Of a DNA stretch of 64,000 bases, positions 30,484 to 41,194 are shown one piece after another. Within the stretch, counting starts at the first letter, position 1; each line of letters begins with the position of its first letter. Source of the DNA: Saccharomycopsis crataegensis (lineage: Eukaryota; Ascomycota; Saccharomycetes; Ascoideales; Saccharomycopsidaceae); NCBI RefSeq assembly GCF_037102585.1, contig NW_027043819.1, positions 930,001 to 994,000 of the forward strand, given 5' to 3'. The translations under genes and the position numbers were made by a program. The notes under the pieces were generated by a model. The model ran no database searches, was not told the DNA's origin, and worked only from the letters and a program-made list of their open reading frames with translations.

Positions 30484-30973
30484 CAGTGCTTTCATTTTCT
30501 ATTCGTACCAACCACCGGAAATGTTCATAGCAGTGGCAAAAATTAATTCATACCGACCCCCGGTATTTTTCGTACCACCGCAGCGGGATTTATTCAGACC
30601 ATCTAAGAAAAATAGTTCAAACTATTGCACTTCAATTATTCATACCAACAGTATATAAAGTTCATATTAATTCCTTTCTTTTTTTTATGTGACTGGCTCT
30701 ATAAGCCTCTAAGCTACTCAGTTTAATCAAATTATACTCATTTTTTCCATAATTCTGTGCTACTTTCTACAAAGCCTGATATCTATAATAATATTAATAG
30801 TAGCACTGTTGGTATGAATAATTAAAGTGCAATAGTATGAACTATTTTTCTTAGATGGTCTGAATAAATCCCGCTGCGGTGGTACGAAAAATACCGGGGG
30901 TCGGTATGAATTATTTTTTGCCACTGGTATGAACATTTCCGGTGGTTGGTACGAATAAAAAATGAAAGCACTG
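30484..30973. mobile_element. Foldback MITE, 490 bp, TA flanked (Tc1/mariner-like ends)
   Basis: Two 169-bp inverted arms (30484-30652 and 30805-30973) are nearly identical; I count about six differences. They flank a 152-bp AT-rich centre without coding capacity. Ends read CAGTGCTTTCATTTT..., and a TA dinucleotide abuts each end (30482-30483, 30974-30975), as expected for Tc1/mariner-type insertion. Each arm is itself built of a motif TTCRTACC (degenerate in places) recurring every 22-24 bp: left-arm copies start at 30502, 30524, 30547, 30569, 30593, 30616 and 30639, with a further one in the centre at 30661. High arm identity suggests recent origin or gene conversion. No transposase is seen in the window; superfamily assignment rests only on the ends and TA. 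Confidence 0.75.
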
Positions 30974-31206
30974 TATTTGTAATTATTGTGTAAACTCCCT
31001 CTAGTGCATCCAAACCGCGGATCGTCCCAATAACAATCATTTAGTGCACTTTATTCCACTTTGCTTGCCTTGGAAATCTATTTAATATTCAATATTCCAC
31101 CATATTCCAGCAAGCCTCATTCTTTATTATTTGTCCCTTCATCAGCCCATAATTGTTCTTCACTTATTACTTGATCACCCTAATATCTACCCACTGAATA
31201 TCCATC

Positions 31207-32343
31207 ATGGCATCACCAAAAATCACAGTTATCGGGGCTGGAAGTTTCGGAAACCACGCGGCAAACTTACTTACCAAGACCTATCCAGAATATCAAGTCA
31301 CTTTACTAGCAGATAGAGACTTTGCTTATAACTTGCCAGCCACCCATAGACTTGTCGTAGGTGGGTTTTCTAGCAAAGATATCACCAGACCATTATCGGA
31401 AATCATTGCTCCTAAAGTCAATTTGATTCAAATTAAGGAAGTTATCGACTTTGATACTAAAGAATGTAAAATCATCACCAAAGCCGGTCAACAAGAAACC
31501 GTTCCTCACGATGTTCTTATCCTCGCCACTGGTTCCAAATGGGGCAATCCGATCGCCACCCAGAATTTCGGGGCCTCTGTTGACTCCATGGCTAAATATA
31601 TCGAAAGCGAAGCAGCAAAGTTGAATGCCGCTAAAAAAGTGGTGATTGGCGGTTTGGGCTTCGTTGGTTTAGAATTAGCGGGGGAATTGGGTTACAAATT
31701 CAAAGACCAGTTGTCCAGCGGTGAAAAAGAAGTGATTTGTATCCATTCAAGTCCCGAAAATGTTCTTGATTCTAGTTACTTGGACAGTCTTAGAAATAGT
31801 TCTAGAAATTATTTGCAAAATATGAACATAAAGCTAATTTTCAATGAAAAGGCTGATTACGACGAGAAAGCCGACTCAACCATCGTGAAATTATCCGACT
31901 CAACCATTGAAAACGTCGACCTTTATTACAATTGTACCGGTCCTATTGCCAATCTTCCTGCAACCACATTATCCGGTTTGGAAACTAACGGGAGAGGGTT
32001 CGTTAAGGTCCAGAAAACCTTACAGACTTTGAACTATCCAAACATTTTTGCCATTGGTGACATCAACGATGCCCCAGGTAAAAGGATTATTTACAGGGAT
32101 GATCATGCTCAAGTTTTGAAGCAAAATGTGCAATCGGTCATTTCTGGAAACACCTCACAATTAAAGGAGTTTGTTGTCAAACCACTAGCTGTCGCGGCAT
32201 CCATAGGTCCTGAAGTCGGGGTTGGCCAAGCTCCAATTCCATTTTTTGGCGCAGTAAAGATCCCTGAGTTTTTGATTGTTAGAATGAAAAGCACTCATTT
32301 GTTTAATGAGAAAATCGAAGATATTGTTGGGAAGGTTGCCTAG
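31207..32343 (+). CDS. AIF1: Aif1/AMID-type FAD-dependent oxidoreductase
   Basis: 378 residues, the same length as S. cerevisiae Aif1. It has an N-terminal FAD-binding VIGAGSFGNHA, then ILATGSKWG, a central NAD(P)H-binding VVIGGLGFVGLELAGE and the FAIGDINDAPG FAD-contact motif near residue 285. The family (AIFM2/FSP1-like, two-dinucleotide-binding fold) oxidises NAD(P)H with quinones. Yeast Aif1 is implicated in apoptosis-like death. No clear mitochondrial presequence or membrane anchor is seen at the N terminus. Assignment within the AMID group is good; which of several yeast paralogues it is remains less certain. Confidence 0.85.
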   Translation: MASPKITVIGAGSFGNHAANLLTKTYPEYQVTLLADRDFAYNLPATHRLVVGGFSSKDITRPLSEIIAPKVNLIQIKEVIDFDTKECKIITKAGQQETVPHDVLILATGSKWGNPIATQNFGASVDSMAKYIESEAAKLNAAKKVVIGGLGFVGLELAGELGYKFKDQLSSGEKEVICIHSSPENVLDSSYLDSLRNSSRNYLQNMNIKLIFNEKADYDEKADSTIVKLSDSTIENVDLYYNCTGPIANLPATTLSGLETNGRGFVKVQKTLQTLNYPNIFAIGDINDAPGKRIIYRDDHAQVLKQNVQSVISGNTSQLKEFVVKPLAVAASIGPEVGVGQAPIPFFGAVKIPEFLIVRMKSTHLFNEKIEDIVGKVA

Positions 32344-32888
32344 TTATTGTTTAGAGTGATATAATGTATTAGAAATTTGAAAGTATTCATTAATAATGAC
32401 TAGTAGGCACTTGGTCTACTTAATTGTAAGATATGAGTACTATATCTAGCTCAATAATAGATTATTAAGTTTATCAATGATATAGATGGAATCTAGAGTC
32501 TCTCATATATGAAATTCCATACCTCATGAGGAACATAGAATAACTATAATGATAACTGTAATCTTACAAAGTTTCTGCGTGCTGTATAAGTCATCTCAAT
32601 CTATTGTTGCTGATGGACCACAATTAACCTAACTTGCCGAAATATGGAAAAGGCATAATCTAAATTCATAATAATAATAAAAAAAAAAGATTTCCCCCCA
32701 AAAATCCCCATCATTTGTCTGGTTATTATTAGATGTCTCATACAATACTGAGCCAGAAAGCTCCGTCGCATTGGAGCCACCACCATCACGTGCCAGTTTA
32801 GAGACTGAAAGAAAAAAAAATTCTGTGAATGCAAAATTTATAATATTCTAATTAATAATCCCATCTATTTATTGCTATTCTACTAACA
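32344..32888. other. Intergenic AIF1-DIS3
   Basis: AT-rich, with a CACGTG box near 32787 inside the DIS3 promoter and poly-A runs. No gene seen. Confidence 0.7.
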
Positions 32889-35843
32889 ATGTCCACGGTT
32901 ATTCCAAAGAAGAGACTTGCTAGCGGTCTAACGGTCACCCAGAAAGTCTTTGTTCGTTCCAGAAATGGTGGTGCCACCAAAGTTGTTAGCGAACATTACT
33001 TGAGAGACGATATTCCATGTTACTCCAAGGCTTGTACAAGATGCCCGGAAATTGTTAAGCCAGACGCTAACAATCAGTACCCAAATTTCGTTTTATCAGA
33101 CAGCCCAGTATACGCTGAGAAATATGGCCACCATTATGTGGTGCTTGATACCAATATTGTGCTTTTGGCGATTGATTTACTCGAAAATAAGGATGCATTC
33201 TGTGATGTGATTGTTCCACAAACCGTATTGGAAGAAGTGAGAAACAGATCTTTCCCAATTTATACCAGATTGAGAGCATTGTGCAAATCAGATGAGAAAA
33301 GATTTGCGGTTTTTCATAATGAATTCAGTGAAGATACTTTTGTCAGCAGACTCTTGAATGAGACCATCAATGATAGAAATGATAGGGCCATTAGAAGATG
33401 CTGCGATTATTTCCAAAAACATTTGAACCAGCATAGAGACAAGAAGGTCAAACAAATAAATGTTGTTTTCGTTTGCAATGATAAGAAAAATAGAGATGCT
33501 GCGGCGGGTGCCGGTATCATGGCGGATTCTTTGGTGGATTACGTTACTAATTTGCCTAACGGAGAAGATTTGCTTGATTTCGTGCCAAATATGGAAGATG
33601 GACCATCTTTCAGCCATAAGAAAGAGACGAAGTTCCCAGATTATTACACCACTGCTAGATTGATGGGGGGTATCAAGAATGGAACTTTATACCAGGGCCT
33701 GATCAATATATCTTCTTACAATTTCCTTGAAGGGACGATATCGGTGCCTTCTTTCAAGAAACCATTGATTATTATGGGTAGAGAAAATCTTAATAGAAGT
33801 TTTAATGGCGACCAAGTAGTTGTGGAATTACTTCCAAAGTCCAAATGGAAGACCCCATCCAACGAGATTGTCGAGGAAGAAAACATGGATGCTAATGATA
33901 ATGCCGAGGATGGTGATTCTCCAAATGAAATAATATCGGACAAAGAAAGATTGTTCTTGCTCAAAGAAGCTCAAAAGGCGTCTTCGGAAGAAAGTTCGAC
34001 GAGGATCCAACCAACCGCAAAAATTGTTGGGATCACTAAAAGAAGCTGGCGGTTCTATGTCGGTCAAATTTCCGAAAATTCTGTGGCTAAAGATTCACGA
34101 ACTTCTAATGCTGCAAGAAACTGTTTTGTAATATTGATGGACAGATCTTTGCCAAAGATCAGAATTCGTACCAGAAAAGCTGGCGAACTTTTAGGTCAAA
34201 GAATTGTGGTGGCGGTTGATTCTTGGCCTAGTACCTCCAAGTACCCAGAAGGTCATTTTGTTAAATCTTTAGGGGCGATTGAATCGGTGCAAGCAGAAAC
34301 CGAGGCGTTATTGCTCGAACACAGTGTGGAATACAAGCCATTCAGTAAGAAGGTGTTGGAATGTTTGCCTAAAGAAGGGCATGATTGGAAAGTTCCAACA
34401 AAACTTGATGGCGATGAATTCATCAAGAAAAGAAAAGATTTCAGAGACAAGTTGGTTTGTTCTATCGATCCTCCTGGATGTGTGGATATTGATGATGCTT
34501 TGCATGCCAAACAATTGCCAGATGGTAATTGGGAAGTTGGGGTGCATATTGCCGATGTGACAAATTTTGTCAAACCAAATACTCCATTGGATGCTGAGGG
34601 TGCTTACAGAGGTACTTCTGTATATCTTGTGGACAAGCGTATTGATATGTTGCCAGAATTATTGGGTACTGATCTTTGTTCGTTGAAGCCTTATGTTGAT
34701 AGATTTGCATTTTCTGTGATCTGGACCTTGGATAATGATGCCAATATTATCGATACCAATTTCCATAAATCGATCATCAGATCTCGTGAAGCATTTTCTT
34801 ATGAAAGAGCCCAGCTTCGAATCGATGATGCCAGTCAACAAGATGATTTGACCAAAGGGATGAGAGCGCTTTTGGATCTTTCTATCAAACTCAAACAACA
34901 AAGATTGGACGCCGGTGCGTTGAACCTTGCCAGTCCCGAAGTCAAGGTGCATATGGATAGTGAGACTGCTGATCCTGGTGAAGTGGAAATCAAGAAATTA
35001 TTAGCCACCAATTCTTTGGTTGAAGAATTCATGTTGTTGGCGAACATTTCTGTGGCGAAGAAAATTTATGATGCATTCCCACAAACTGCAATGCTCAGAA
35101 GACACGCTGCTCCACCGGCCACAAACTTTGAAGTGTTGAATGAGATGTTAAGAGTCCGTAAAAACATGTCAATTTCTTTGGACTCGTCGAAAGCCCTTGC
35201 TGATTCTTTGGACCGGTGTGTTGATCCACAAGATCCATACTTCAACACTTTATTACGTATCATGGCCACCCGATGCATGATGGCGGCGGAATATTTCCCA
35301 TCGGGAATGTTCAGTTATGGAGAATTCAGACATTATGGGTTGGCATCGGAGATTTATACTCATTTCACTTCACCAATTCGTCGTTATTGTGATGTGGTGG
35401 CCCATAGACAATTGGCAGCGGCTATCGGGTACGAATCGTTGGATTTCAGTCATCGTGATAAGGATAAGATGGAATTGATTTGTAAAAACATCAACAAACG
35501 TCATAGAAATGCCCAATTTGCGGGAAGAGCCAGTATTGAATATTACGTGGGGCAAGTGATGAAGAACAACAATAACGACACCCAAGAAGGGTACATCATC
35601 AAGGTGTTCTCTAATGGGATTGTGGTATTAGTGCCAAAGTTCGGTATTGAAGGGTTGATCAAGTTGGAAGTGTTGGGGGATGCTAATTCTGCGAAATTCG
35701 ACGATGAGAATTTCTCATTGAGTTTCAAGGATCAGAATGGTGATGCTAAGACAATTAGCGTGTTTGAACATGTGAATGTGCAAATCAAGTCAGTGTTGGA
35801 TCCTGCCACTAGCAAACGTAAGGCCCAATTGGTTCTTGTTTGA
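32889..35843 (+). CDS. DIS3: Dis3/Rrp44, catalytic subunit of the RNA exosome
   Basis: 984 residues. The N-terminal CR3 motif CYSKACTRC (about 46-54) is followed by a PIN endonuclease domain ([11 protein letters not shown]...; [12 protein letters not shown]), two cold-shock domains, the RNB exonuclease domain with [17 protein letters not shown] near residue 524 (the catalytic Asp cluster), [18 protein letters not shown], and a C-terminal S1 domain. All expected catalytic acidic residues are present, so both exo- and endonuclease activities are predicted. It degrades and processes RNA in nucleus and cytoplasm within the exosome. The single CTG codon I noticed (33699) lies where S. cerevisiae has Asn (YQG-x-I), so serine fits better than leucine. 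Confidence 0.97.
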   Translation: MSTVIPKKRLASGLTVTQKVFVRSRNGGATKVVSEHYLRDDIPCYSKACTRCPEIVKPDANNQYPNFVLSDSPVYAEKYGHHYVVLDTNIVLLAIDLLENKDAFCDVIVPQTVLEEVRNRSFPIYTRLRALCKSDEKRFAVFHNEFSEDTFVSRLLNETINDRNDRAIRRCCDYFQKHLNQHRDKKVKQINVVFVCNDKKNRDAAAGAGIMADSLVDYVTNLPNGEDLLDFVPNMEDGPSFSHKKETKFPDYYTTARLMGGIKNGTLYQGLINISSYNFLEGTISVPSFKKPLIIMGRENLNRSFNGDQVVVELLPKSKWKTPSNEIVEEENMDANDNAEDGDSPNEIISDKERLFLLKEAQKASSEESSTRIQPTAKIVGITKRSWRFYVGQISENSVAKDSRTSNAARNCFVILMDRSLPKIRIRTRKAGELLGQRIVVAVDSWPSTSKYPEGHFVKSLGAIESVQAETEALLLEHSVEYKPFSKKVLECLPKEGHDWKVPTKLDGDEFIKKRKDFRDKLVCSIDPPGCVDIDDALHAKQLPDGNWEVGVHIADVTNFVKPNTPLDAEGAYRGTSVYLVDKRIDMLPELLGTDLCSLKPYVDRFAFSVIWTLDNDANIIDTNFHKSIIRSREAFSYERAQLRIDDASQQDDLTKGMRALLDLSIKLKQQRLDAGALNLASPEVKVHMDSETADPGEVEIKKLLATNSLVEEFMLLANISVAKKIYDAFPQTAMLRRHAAPPATNFEVLNEMLRVRKNMSISLDSSKALADSLDRCVDPQDPYFNTLLRIMATRCMMAAEYFPSGMFSYGEFRHYGLASEIYTHFTSPIRRYCDVVAHRQLAAAIGYESLDFSHRDKDKMELICKNINKRHRNAQFAGRASIEYYVGQVMKNNNNDTQEGYIIKVFSNGIVVLVPKFGIEGLIKLEVLGDANSAKFDDENFSLSFKDQNGDAKTISVFEHVNVQIKSVLDPATSKRKAQLVLV

Positions 35844-36760
35844 AAGTGATGAATATATCGTTTGTCATTACTTTTTTATTATTTAAACTCTCTATTATTA
35901 TTAATGTATATTAAAATATAATTTTCCTTTATTTTTTTTTAGTGTATCTTGTCGCCGGTATATACATATATATATATATATATACTTCTTTCTGCAATTA
36001 TCTGGATATTATGTTTTGAAGAAAACAAACACTAATATTTCTGTAATAGTATTTTGTGGTGTACTTTCTGTGATAATTTGCGATTTTTAGTGAATTTTTC
36101 CCATTTTTGTCATGATTGACTATTATTGTTATCGCAATAATCTCATTATCAACAATGTAATGATCTACTTTTTTCTTTTCTTATTAATTCCATTCTATTA
36201 TTCCACCAATCCTTGTCTCTCTATTATTTCTTATCTCCGACATCTTTATTTACTTCTTACTCTTTTCATCTTGTTGTCCCATTTCCTTTTCTCACCTATA
36301 AATAAGGTTTATTTTACCTATTCTTTTATTTTATTCTACTTTAATATACATTAACTATCACTTTCCGTTCTAAAGACGTAACCGAAACCATTACAAACAA
36401 TTCAATGTGAAATATCATTTAACCGAAGTGGATATTTAATTTAACATTCTCATTATCAATAGATGTATTTTCCTCTATTTAGCATCCTTTCACTCCTCTT
36501 CTATGTGGATTCTAAAAGTATTTTTTTTCTCTTTGACATTTTTTCCACAAAATATGTGATCTATATATGTTATGTTGTATATATATTTGTTATTTTATAT
36601 ATGTGCTTGTTATGTTATATATATATTTATTATGTTATATATGTACTTGTTATGATATATATATATATATATATGTTGGATGTAATAGAATATCACCTGA
36701 ACCACCAAGTTAGTGTATTTAGTATTGAGAATGCCAAGTAGGTGTCTTCATTAAAAGTTC
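35844..36760. other. Gene-free, AT-rich stretch with degenerate minisatellite
   Basis: DIS3 3' flank with an (AT)n tract near 35968-35984, then a T-rich part. At 36566-36672 a degenerate TTGTTATGTTATATATATxT-type repeat runs for about 100 bp. Short open frames are products of this composition. Confidence 0.6.
36566..36672 (+). repeat. AT-rich minisatellite, unit about 22-30 bp
   Basis: Imperfect units containing TTGTTATGTTATATATAT recur about four times and end in an (AT)n run. Confidence 0.6.
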
Positions 36761-36954
36761 ATGCTGGGTAAAATCTACAACTATGTCAAACTTTCAATAT
36801 ATTATTTGGAGGATCATAGTACAGATACGTAATGGAGAAATACGTGAAAAAAGAATAATAGGTTGGGGCAGCATCAAGAGAAATTTAAAATCTTCTTGAT
36901 AGATTCACAATAATGAGATCGAATATCAGTACTAGGGAAATCTAGACGAGCGCG
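36761..36954. repeat. 194-bp direct repeat, left copy (includes kinase-like gene 3' end)
   Basis: It matches 40397-40590 base for base in length with only a handful of differences. The copy covers the 3' flank and the last 27 codons (stop included) of the kinase-like gene. Confidence 0.9.
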
Positions 36955-39750
36955 AATTACCGTGTCAGCCAAATCATTGAAACTTGATACAGCAGTAATT
37001 GGATGAAGTATTGTTAAAATCGAAGAAAAAAGTGTTTTCAATTCAGTAAAAGTTTTCCTTTTTTCTTCTTTTTGAGCTAGCTCGGACTCTTCACTGAAAC
37101 AGTCCTTCTTTTGCCTCTTTTGCCTCTTTGGCCCTAGTTGCCCAACTTTTGATATCTCCAAGCTGACTGCCTCAATGCATTCATCTAGATTCTTAACGTG
37201 GGATTTTAGAGTACCAGCAATTAATTTTTTTGAGTATTTCGCTTTTCCAGTCAATAGATCAAATACCTGTACTGTCAGGTTTATATCATTTCTCACGATA
37301 CTGGAAATATTTTGTTCAGGATTCAGAACAAGTTTGTTGAAGAATAGGTTATCAGACAGATCATTGCTACCATCTTCACTATTCATATTTATTTTGGCAA
37401 TTGAAATACCAAAGTCCAAGAAGAAAAAATCAAATATTTTCTTTTCGTACTCCCAATAGCTAATCATTTTGACATTGCCTCTCTTGATGTCTCCGTGGAA
37501 AACTTTGTTCTGGTGCATGCAAACAAGTTTTCTCATGGCCACAAAGAAAGTTAACAAAACATCATAGTGATTATAACTGCACGGTGGATTTCCCTTGATT
37601 AAATTCAATTTTATGTATAATCCACAGAGGTACGTCTGATCAGTGGAAAGTGGAGCAAAACTTTTCAAATCGGTTGATTTTAATGATTCATATTTTTCAT
37701 TTTCGAGGACGCCAAAAGATTCAAGCTTTGGTGTGACATTCTTCTCCGACAATAGCAAATAGCAGAGAAGTTCATTAAAAAAGAGATCTATTGTCAATTC
37801 AACTTTGTACCCGATTGCGAACCCATCCTCACACTCCTCAGACTCCTCCGATCCGTCATAAATCCGATGTACATCTAACAACTTGATAACGCTATGTGAC
37901 TTGTCTTTGTTTAGTACTTTCAACACTGTGCTGAGACGCTGTCCAATTTTTTCTCCTGACAAAATTTCTTCGACTTCCAAATCCTTTAATTTTAAGCATT
38001 TCTCATATCTCCAAGAGTTTTTGGAATGAAACACCTTACATGCCTTGCTGCAATCTTTTTTTTGCTTTTCCAAGAATTCTAGGTCTGGACATACCGTCTG
38101 GAATAATTTTCCTGCTCGTTGATCTTCTTTGAAAATAAATTTATAAAATAGGACTATTACTTTCTGGCCATTCTTGATTATTTGCAATTTCTCTCTAGTG
38201 CTCAATAGAAGCTTCTGAAGAAGTCTGTCATAAAAGAACCGTATCAATGTTTGATGCTCAATGTTCATCACTATCACCTTATAAATGAATACCAACAATT
38301 TCAAGGTGATAGAAAAATCATTTTCTGACATTGCGTCATTTGTTAGACATAATGTTTTCATGTCAATTTGGGTAATATTAATTGTGTCTGGAGTTTTGAA
38401 GGGGTGATTCCTAATAACTCTCTCCAAATGATTATCAATGAAAATCTCGATTTCACAAGCTAAACGCTCAGTTTCCTGCTTGTCCTTGGATTGCTCATAT
38501 TTTCGCAATTTCCCCTGGAGCTCTTGGTTTTTCTGAAGCTCTGAAAGATCAAAACAAAATAGAAGGAAGCTTTGAGTGTCTGTTAACACTCCGCCTATAG
38601 AGTGTCCCGATATTGCCTGGTATACGACTTGTGATGATAAGTTGGCTAAATGTTTCATTTTTGTGAAGAATTCCTTACTGGTCTTTTCCCCTGTGCAAAA
38701 ATAACCTTCTTTAATTCTTTGAAGATGTTGTGCTAATGACGGAAGTTTCAATTCAATAGGAAATTCTTTTCCATGTTGGCTTCTAACAGTGATATCAACA
38801 ATATTTGTAAAATGCTTTACTTTATCTATTTCACGAACAGAAAAGTCTATTCTTGTTTGAAGTACTAATCCAATTTCTCCAAGCCCCTTGATTTCCATCA
38901 TTTTGGAAATTAAAAAGAAAGTTGGCTTTAATGTAGTCTCTAATAAGCTTAAAGTAAATTCTGCTTCACTTGAGTGATTATCTAACTGGGATGACTTCCT
39001 GGGAATCAATAGGTATTCAGAGCTGGCTTGTGCAATCGCACCGACAAGCTCACGTATCCATGTTTCTATCATCGGGTTCAAGTCATTACGCCCTTCAATA
39101 AAGCAGTAACGAAGGGATTTGTAGATGTTATTTTTTCTGTAAGTTGAATTATGAAACACGGAACCTTTTGAAACTTTTTTTTTTGAACCTTTCGAACCTT
39201 TCGAACATCTTATCTGACTACTACTACTTTCAGTTATCTTCTCTTTTCCTGAACAAAAGTGTGCCTCTTGTAGCAACATTGGCGGATTGATTAATAACAA
39301 TGCCTTCGTGCGAAGAGCATTTAAGATTCTCTTTATATTTTCTCGTCTTAGAGCATTAGCTCCTTTGAGATTGCCGAAACTCTCGCTGATTAATTCTGAT
39401 TGTTTTTTTTTTTTCTGTCTTGTAGCTTCTGTTCGAAAACAATGGGAAAGCAGGTCGTAAAAGTCCTCAACCATATTTTGAATTATTCGATTATCTGTGT
39501 CGTTTACAGTGAAATTAGTTTTGTGTATGATATATCCATTAAATGTTTCAATAACATTTTCAAAACAAGAGAACTTTTTCAATTCCAATGGGCTGTCCCA
39601 TGAAGAAGGGCTACCATTTCCTTTCTGGATGTCCACGATGGTAGCAACACTTCTCCAAAATTCATCACAAAGTTGATCATCTGTTTCCATTGAGCCAAAT
39701 TTCTCCTCCAATTCATCCAACAATTCATCTTTGGTACCAAAAAAATCCAT
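36874..39750 (-). CDS. Unrecognised large protein with C-terminal kinase-like domain
   Basis: 958 residues, ATG at 39750. The N-terminal 600 residues are helical and charged, with no domain I can name. Residues about 620-900 look like a diverged protein kinase: IGQRLSTVLKV (glycine-loop position), VIKLLDV (Lys), FNELLCYLL (helix-C Glu), CMHQNKVFHGDIKRGNV (catalytic loop with Asp and Asn) and FLDFGIS (DFG). Core catalytic residues are thus kept, but the HRD Arg is Gly. The arrangement recalls the fungal FunK1-type kinases, which is a guess. The gene lies in an accessory patch: its 3' end is duplicated 3.4 kb away next to gene relics, so related copies have existed in this genome. Confidence 0.7.
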   Translation of the reverse strand: MDFFGTKDELLDELEEKFGSMETDDQLCDEFWRSVATIVDIQKGNGSPSSWDSPLELKKFSCFENVIETFNGYIIHKTNFTVNDTDNRIIQNMVEDFYDLLSHCFRTEATRQKKKKQSELISESFGNLKGANALRRENIKRILNALRTKALLLINPPMLLQEAHFCSGKEKITESSSSQIRCSKGSKGSKKKVSKGSVFHNSTYRKNNIYKSLRYCFIEGRNDLNPMIETWIRELVGAIAQASSEYLLIPRKSSQLDNHSSEAEFTLSLLETTLKPTFFLISKMMEIKGLGEIGLVLQTRIDFSVREIDKVKHFTNIVDITVRSQHGKEFPIELKLPSLAQHLQRIKEGYFCTGEKTSKEFFTKMKHLANLSSQVVYQAISGHSIGGVLTDTQSFLLFCFDLSELQKNQELQGKLRKYEQSKDKQETERLACEIEIFIDNHLERVIRNHPFKTPDTINITQIDMKTLCLTNDAMSENDFSITLKLLVFIYKVIVMNIEHQTLIRFFYDRLLQKLLLSTREKLQIIKNGQKVIVLFYKFIFKEDQRAGKLFQTVCPDLEFLEKQKKDCSKACKVFHSKNSWRYEKCLKLKDLEVEEILSGEKIGQRLSTVLKVLNKDKSHSVIKLLDVHRIYDGSEESEECEDGFAIGYKVELTIDLFFNELLCYLLLSEKNVTPKLESFGVLENEKYESLKSTDLKSFAPLSTDQTYLCGLYIKLNLIKGNPPCSYNHYDVLLTFFVAMRKLVCMHQNKVFHGDIKRGNVKMISYWEYEKKIFDFFFLDFGISIAKINMNSEDGSNDLSDNLFFNKLVLNPEQNISSIVRNDINLTVQVFDLLTGKAKYSKKLIAGTLKSHVKNLDECIEAVSLEISKVGQLGPKRQKRQKKDCFSEESELAQKEEKRKTFTELKTLFSSILTILHPITAVSSFNDLADTVIRARLDFPSTDIRSHYCESIKKILNFS

Positions 39751-40396
39751 CCCTAGGAATGTTCAATATTGTGTAACCGCCGAAAATGATGTTGAGAGAA
39801 TCCTATATTTACCAATGTGATCATCCACAGGAGACCGAAAGCCAAAAAGGTGGTTGGTTAAAGAAGTAATGTCTATTGTTACCAGAGGAAATGAGAGTAT
39901 ATTGTGACAAATTAAATATTGTAAGACTCCCTCATGAAATTAAGGATATGTATTATCTTCCCCACACTTATGACTTATATATAAGTTAGCGAAGCCATGT
40001 GATCTGTATATCATCTGGGTATCACATGCTTTCACGGCACAATTGCATTAATGGATTACTGAGATTATCAAAAGATTTCTATTGATATGTAGCTCTCCAG
40101 GTAGTTTTCTTGGCTCATTCAAGAGTCCAGAAATACAAATTACCGTAATACGTTTGCACGATGGCGGTAATTTATTGCCTCTTTTGAACAGCAGCATGAC
40201 GTGGGTTCTTATCGTGTATGTTGTCAATGCTAGGGGGGAAACTCACTTAGTTCTATTTATTTTGTATTCCCAAAAATTAGCATCAATGAAGGAGATAGAT
40301 TTTCTCAGCTGATTGATACTTTACAGATGTAGTGTGAATTTTACTTCTAGATTGGTTGGTATGCGTAACTGTCATGGTGCGTGATGAATAGAATTA
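39751..40396. other. Intergenic upstream of the kinase-like gene
   Basis: Mixed-composition DNA, promoter of the kinase-like gene. A short open frame at 40082-40312 has no recognisable features. No gene supported. Confidence 0.5.
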
Positions 40397-40590
40397 ATGC
40401 TGGATAAAATCTACAACTATGTCGAACTTTCGATATATTATTTGGAGGATCATAGTACAGATACGTAATGGAGAAATATGCGAAAAAAGAATAATAGGTT
40501 GGGGCAGCATCAAGAGGAATTTAAAATCTTCTTGATAGATTCACAATAATGAGATCGAATATCAGTACTAGGGAAATCTAGACGAGCGCG
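40397..40590 (-). pseudogene. Truncated second copy of the kinase-like gene's 3' end
   Basis: 194 bp nearly identical to 36761-36954: the last codons, stop and 3' flank of the kinase-like gene. It breaks off abruptly at 40590, where SIN3-like sequence on the opposite strand begins. The rest of the gene is absent. Confidence 0.85.
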
Positions 40591-41190
40591 TTTCAAGTCT
40601 CTTCAAAGGTCATATTGACTTGGTAGAAGGATTCAATACCTTTTTACCTAGAGTATATAGTATTAAGTGCTCCTCTGATCTTAATGATCCTAACCCTATT
40701 CGCGTAACCACGCCCAATGGATCCATAACAACGACATCATCAACAAACAGCAACCCAAAAAATATCAATGATCCTATAGGACAACCATCAATGACATTAT
40801 ATCAAGATAATAATGGAAGCTCACACCAACAAGTACCGCAACTGCAACAACTTTTATATCAACAGCAATAATCGCAAGATGAATCAGCAAGGTTAGAGAA
40901 AGTTCCCGTGGAAATGGATGACGCCATTGGATATGTCAACAAAATTAAAGTACGCTTTACCAACGAGCCTCACATCTATAAAAACTTTTTAGACTTGTTG
41001 CAGACATACAGACAGAAGGGAACAACGCCCAATTCAGGAAGTCTATCTACAAGTGGCTTTATCATTCAACTCGGCTCCTGACTTATTAGCAGACTTTAAA
41101 AAGTTCTTACTGGACCCAGATAACATAGCCAATCCTGTGATGGAACCAGTCAGAGTGTATTGGCAAACACCTTCCCTCCTTGATTTGTAA
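40591..41190 (+). pseudogene. SIN3: SIN3 relic (PAH1 end to PAH2)
   Basis: From 40591 the frame reads SLFKGHIDLVEGFNTFLP, the second half of a Sin3 paired amphipathic helix (PAH1). A Gln/Asn/Ser-rich linker follows and meets a stop at 40869-40871. The same frame continues with DDAIGYVNKIKVRF and KNFLDLLQTYR, the first half of PAH2. A shift to another frame near 41025 is needed for RPIQEVYLQVALSF and DLLADFKKFL, its second half. So it is a partial copy of the corepressor gene SIN3 with one internal stop and at least one frameshift, missing the 5' end and most of the gene. The identification rests on recalled PAH consensus, which is strong here. Confidence 0.85.
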
Positions 41191-41194
41191 GTTG

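Larger units (their letters stand above)
30191..31206. other. Divergent intergenic PFF1 / AIF1 carrying a MITE
   Basis: It contains a CACGTGATC box near 30247, a (GT)n tract, the 490-bp foldback element (30484-30973) and about 230 bp of AIF1 promoter. No gene is present. Confidence 0.7.

Noticed and set aside
36761-40590. Direct repeats interpreted as LTRs
   Set aside because: The left copy is the coding 3' end of the kinase-like gene and the ends lack TG...CA and a target duplication.
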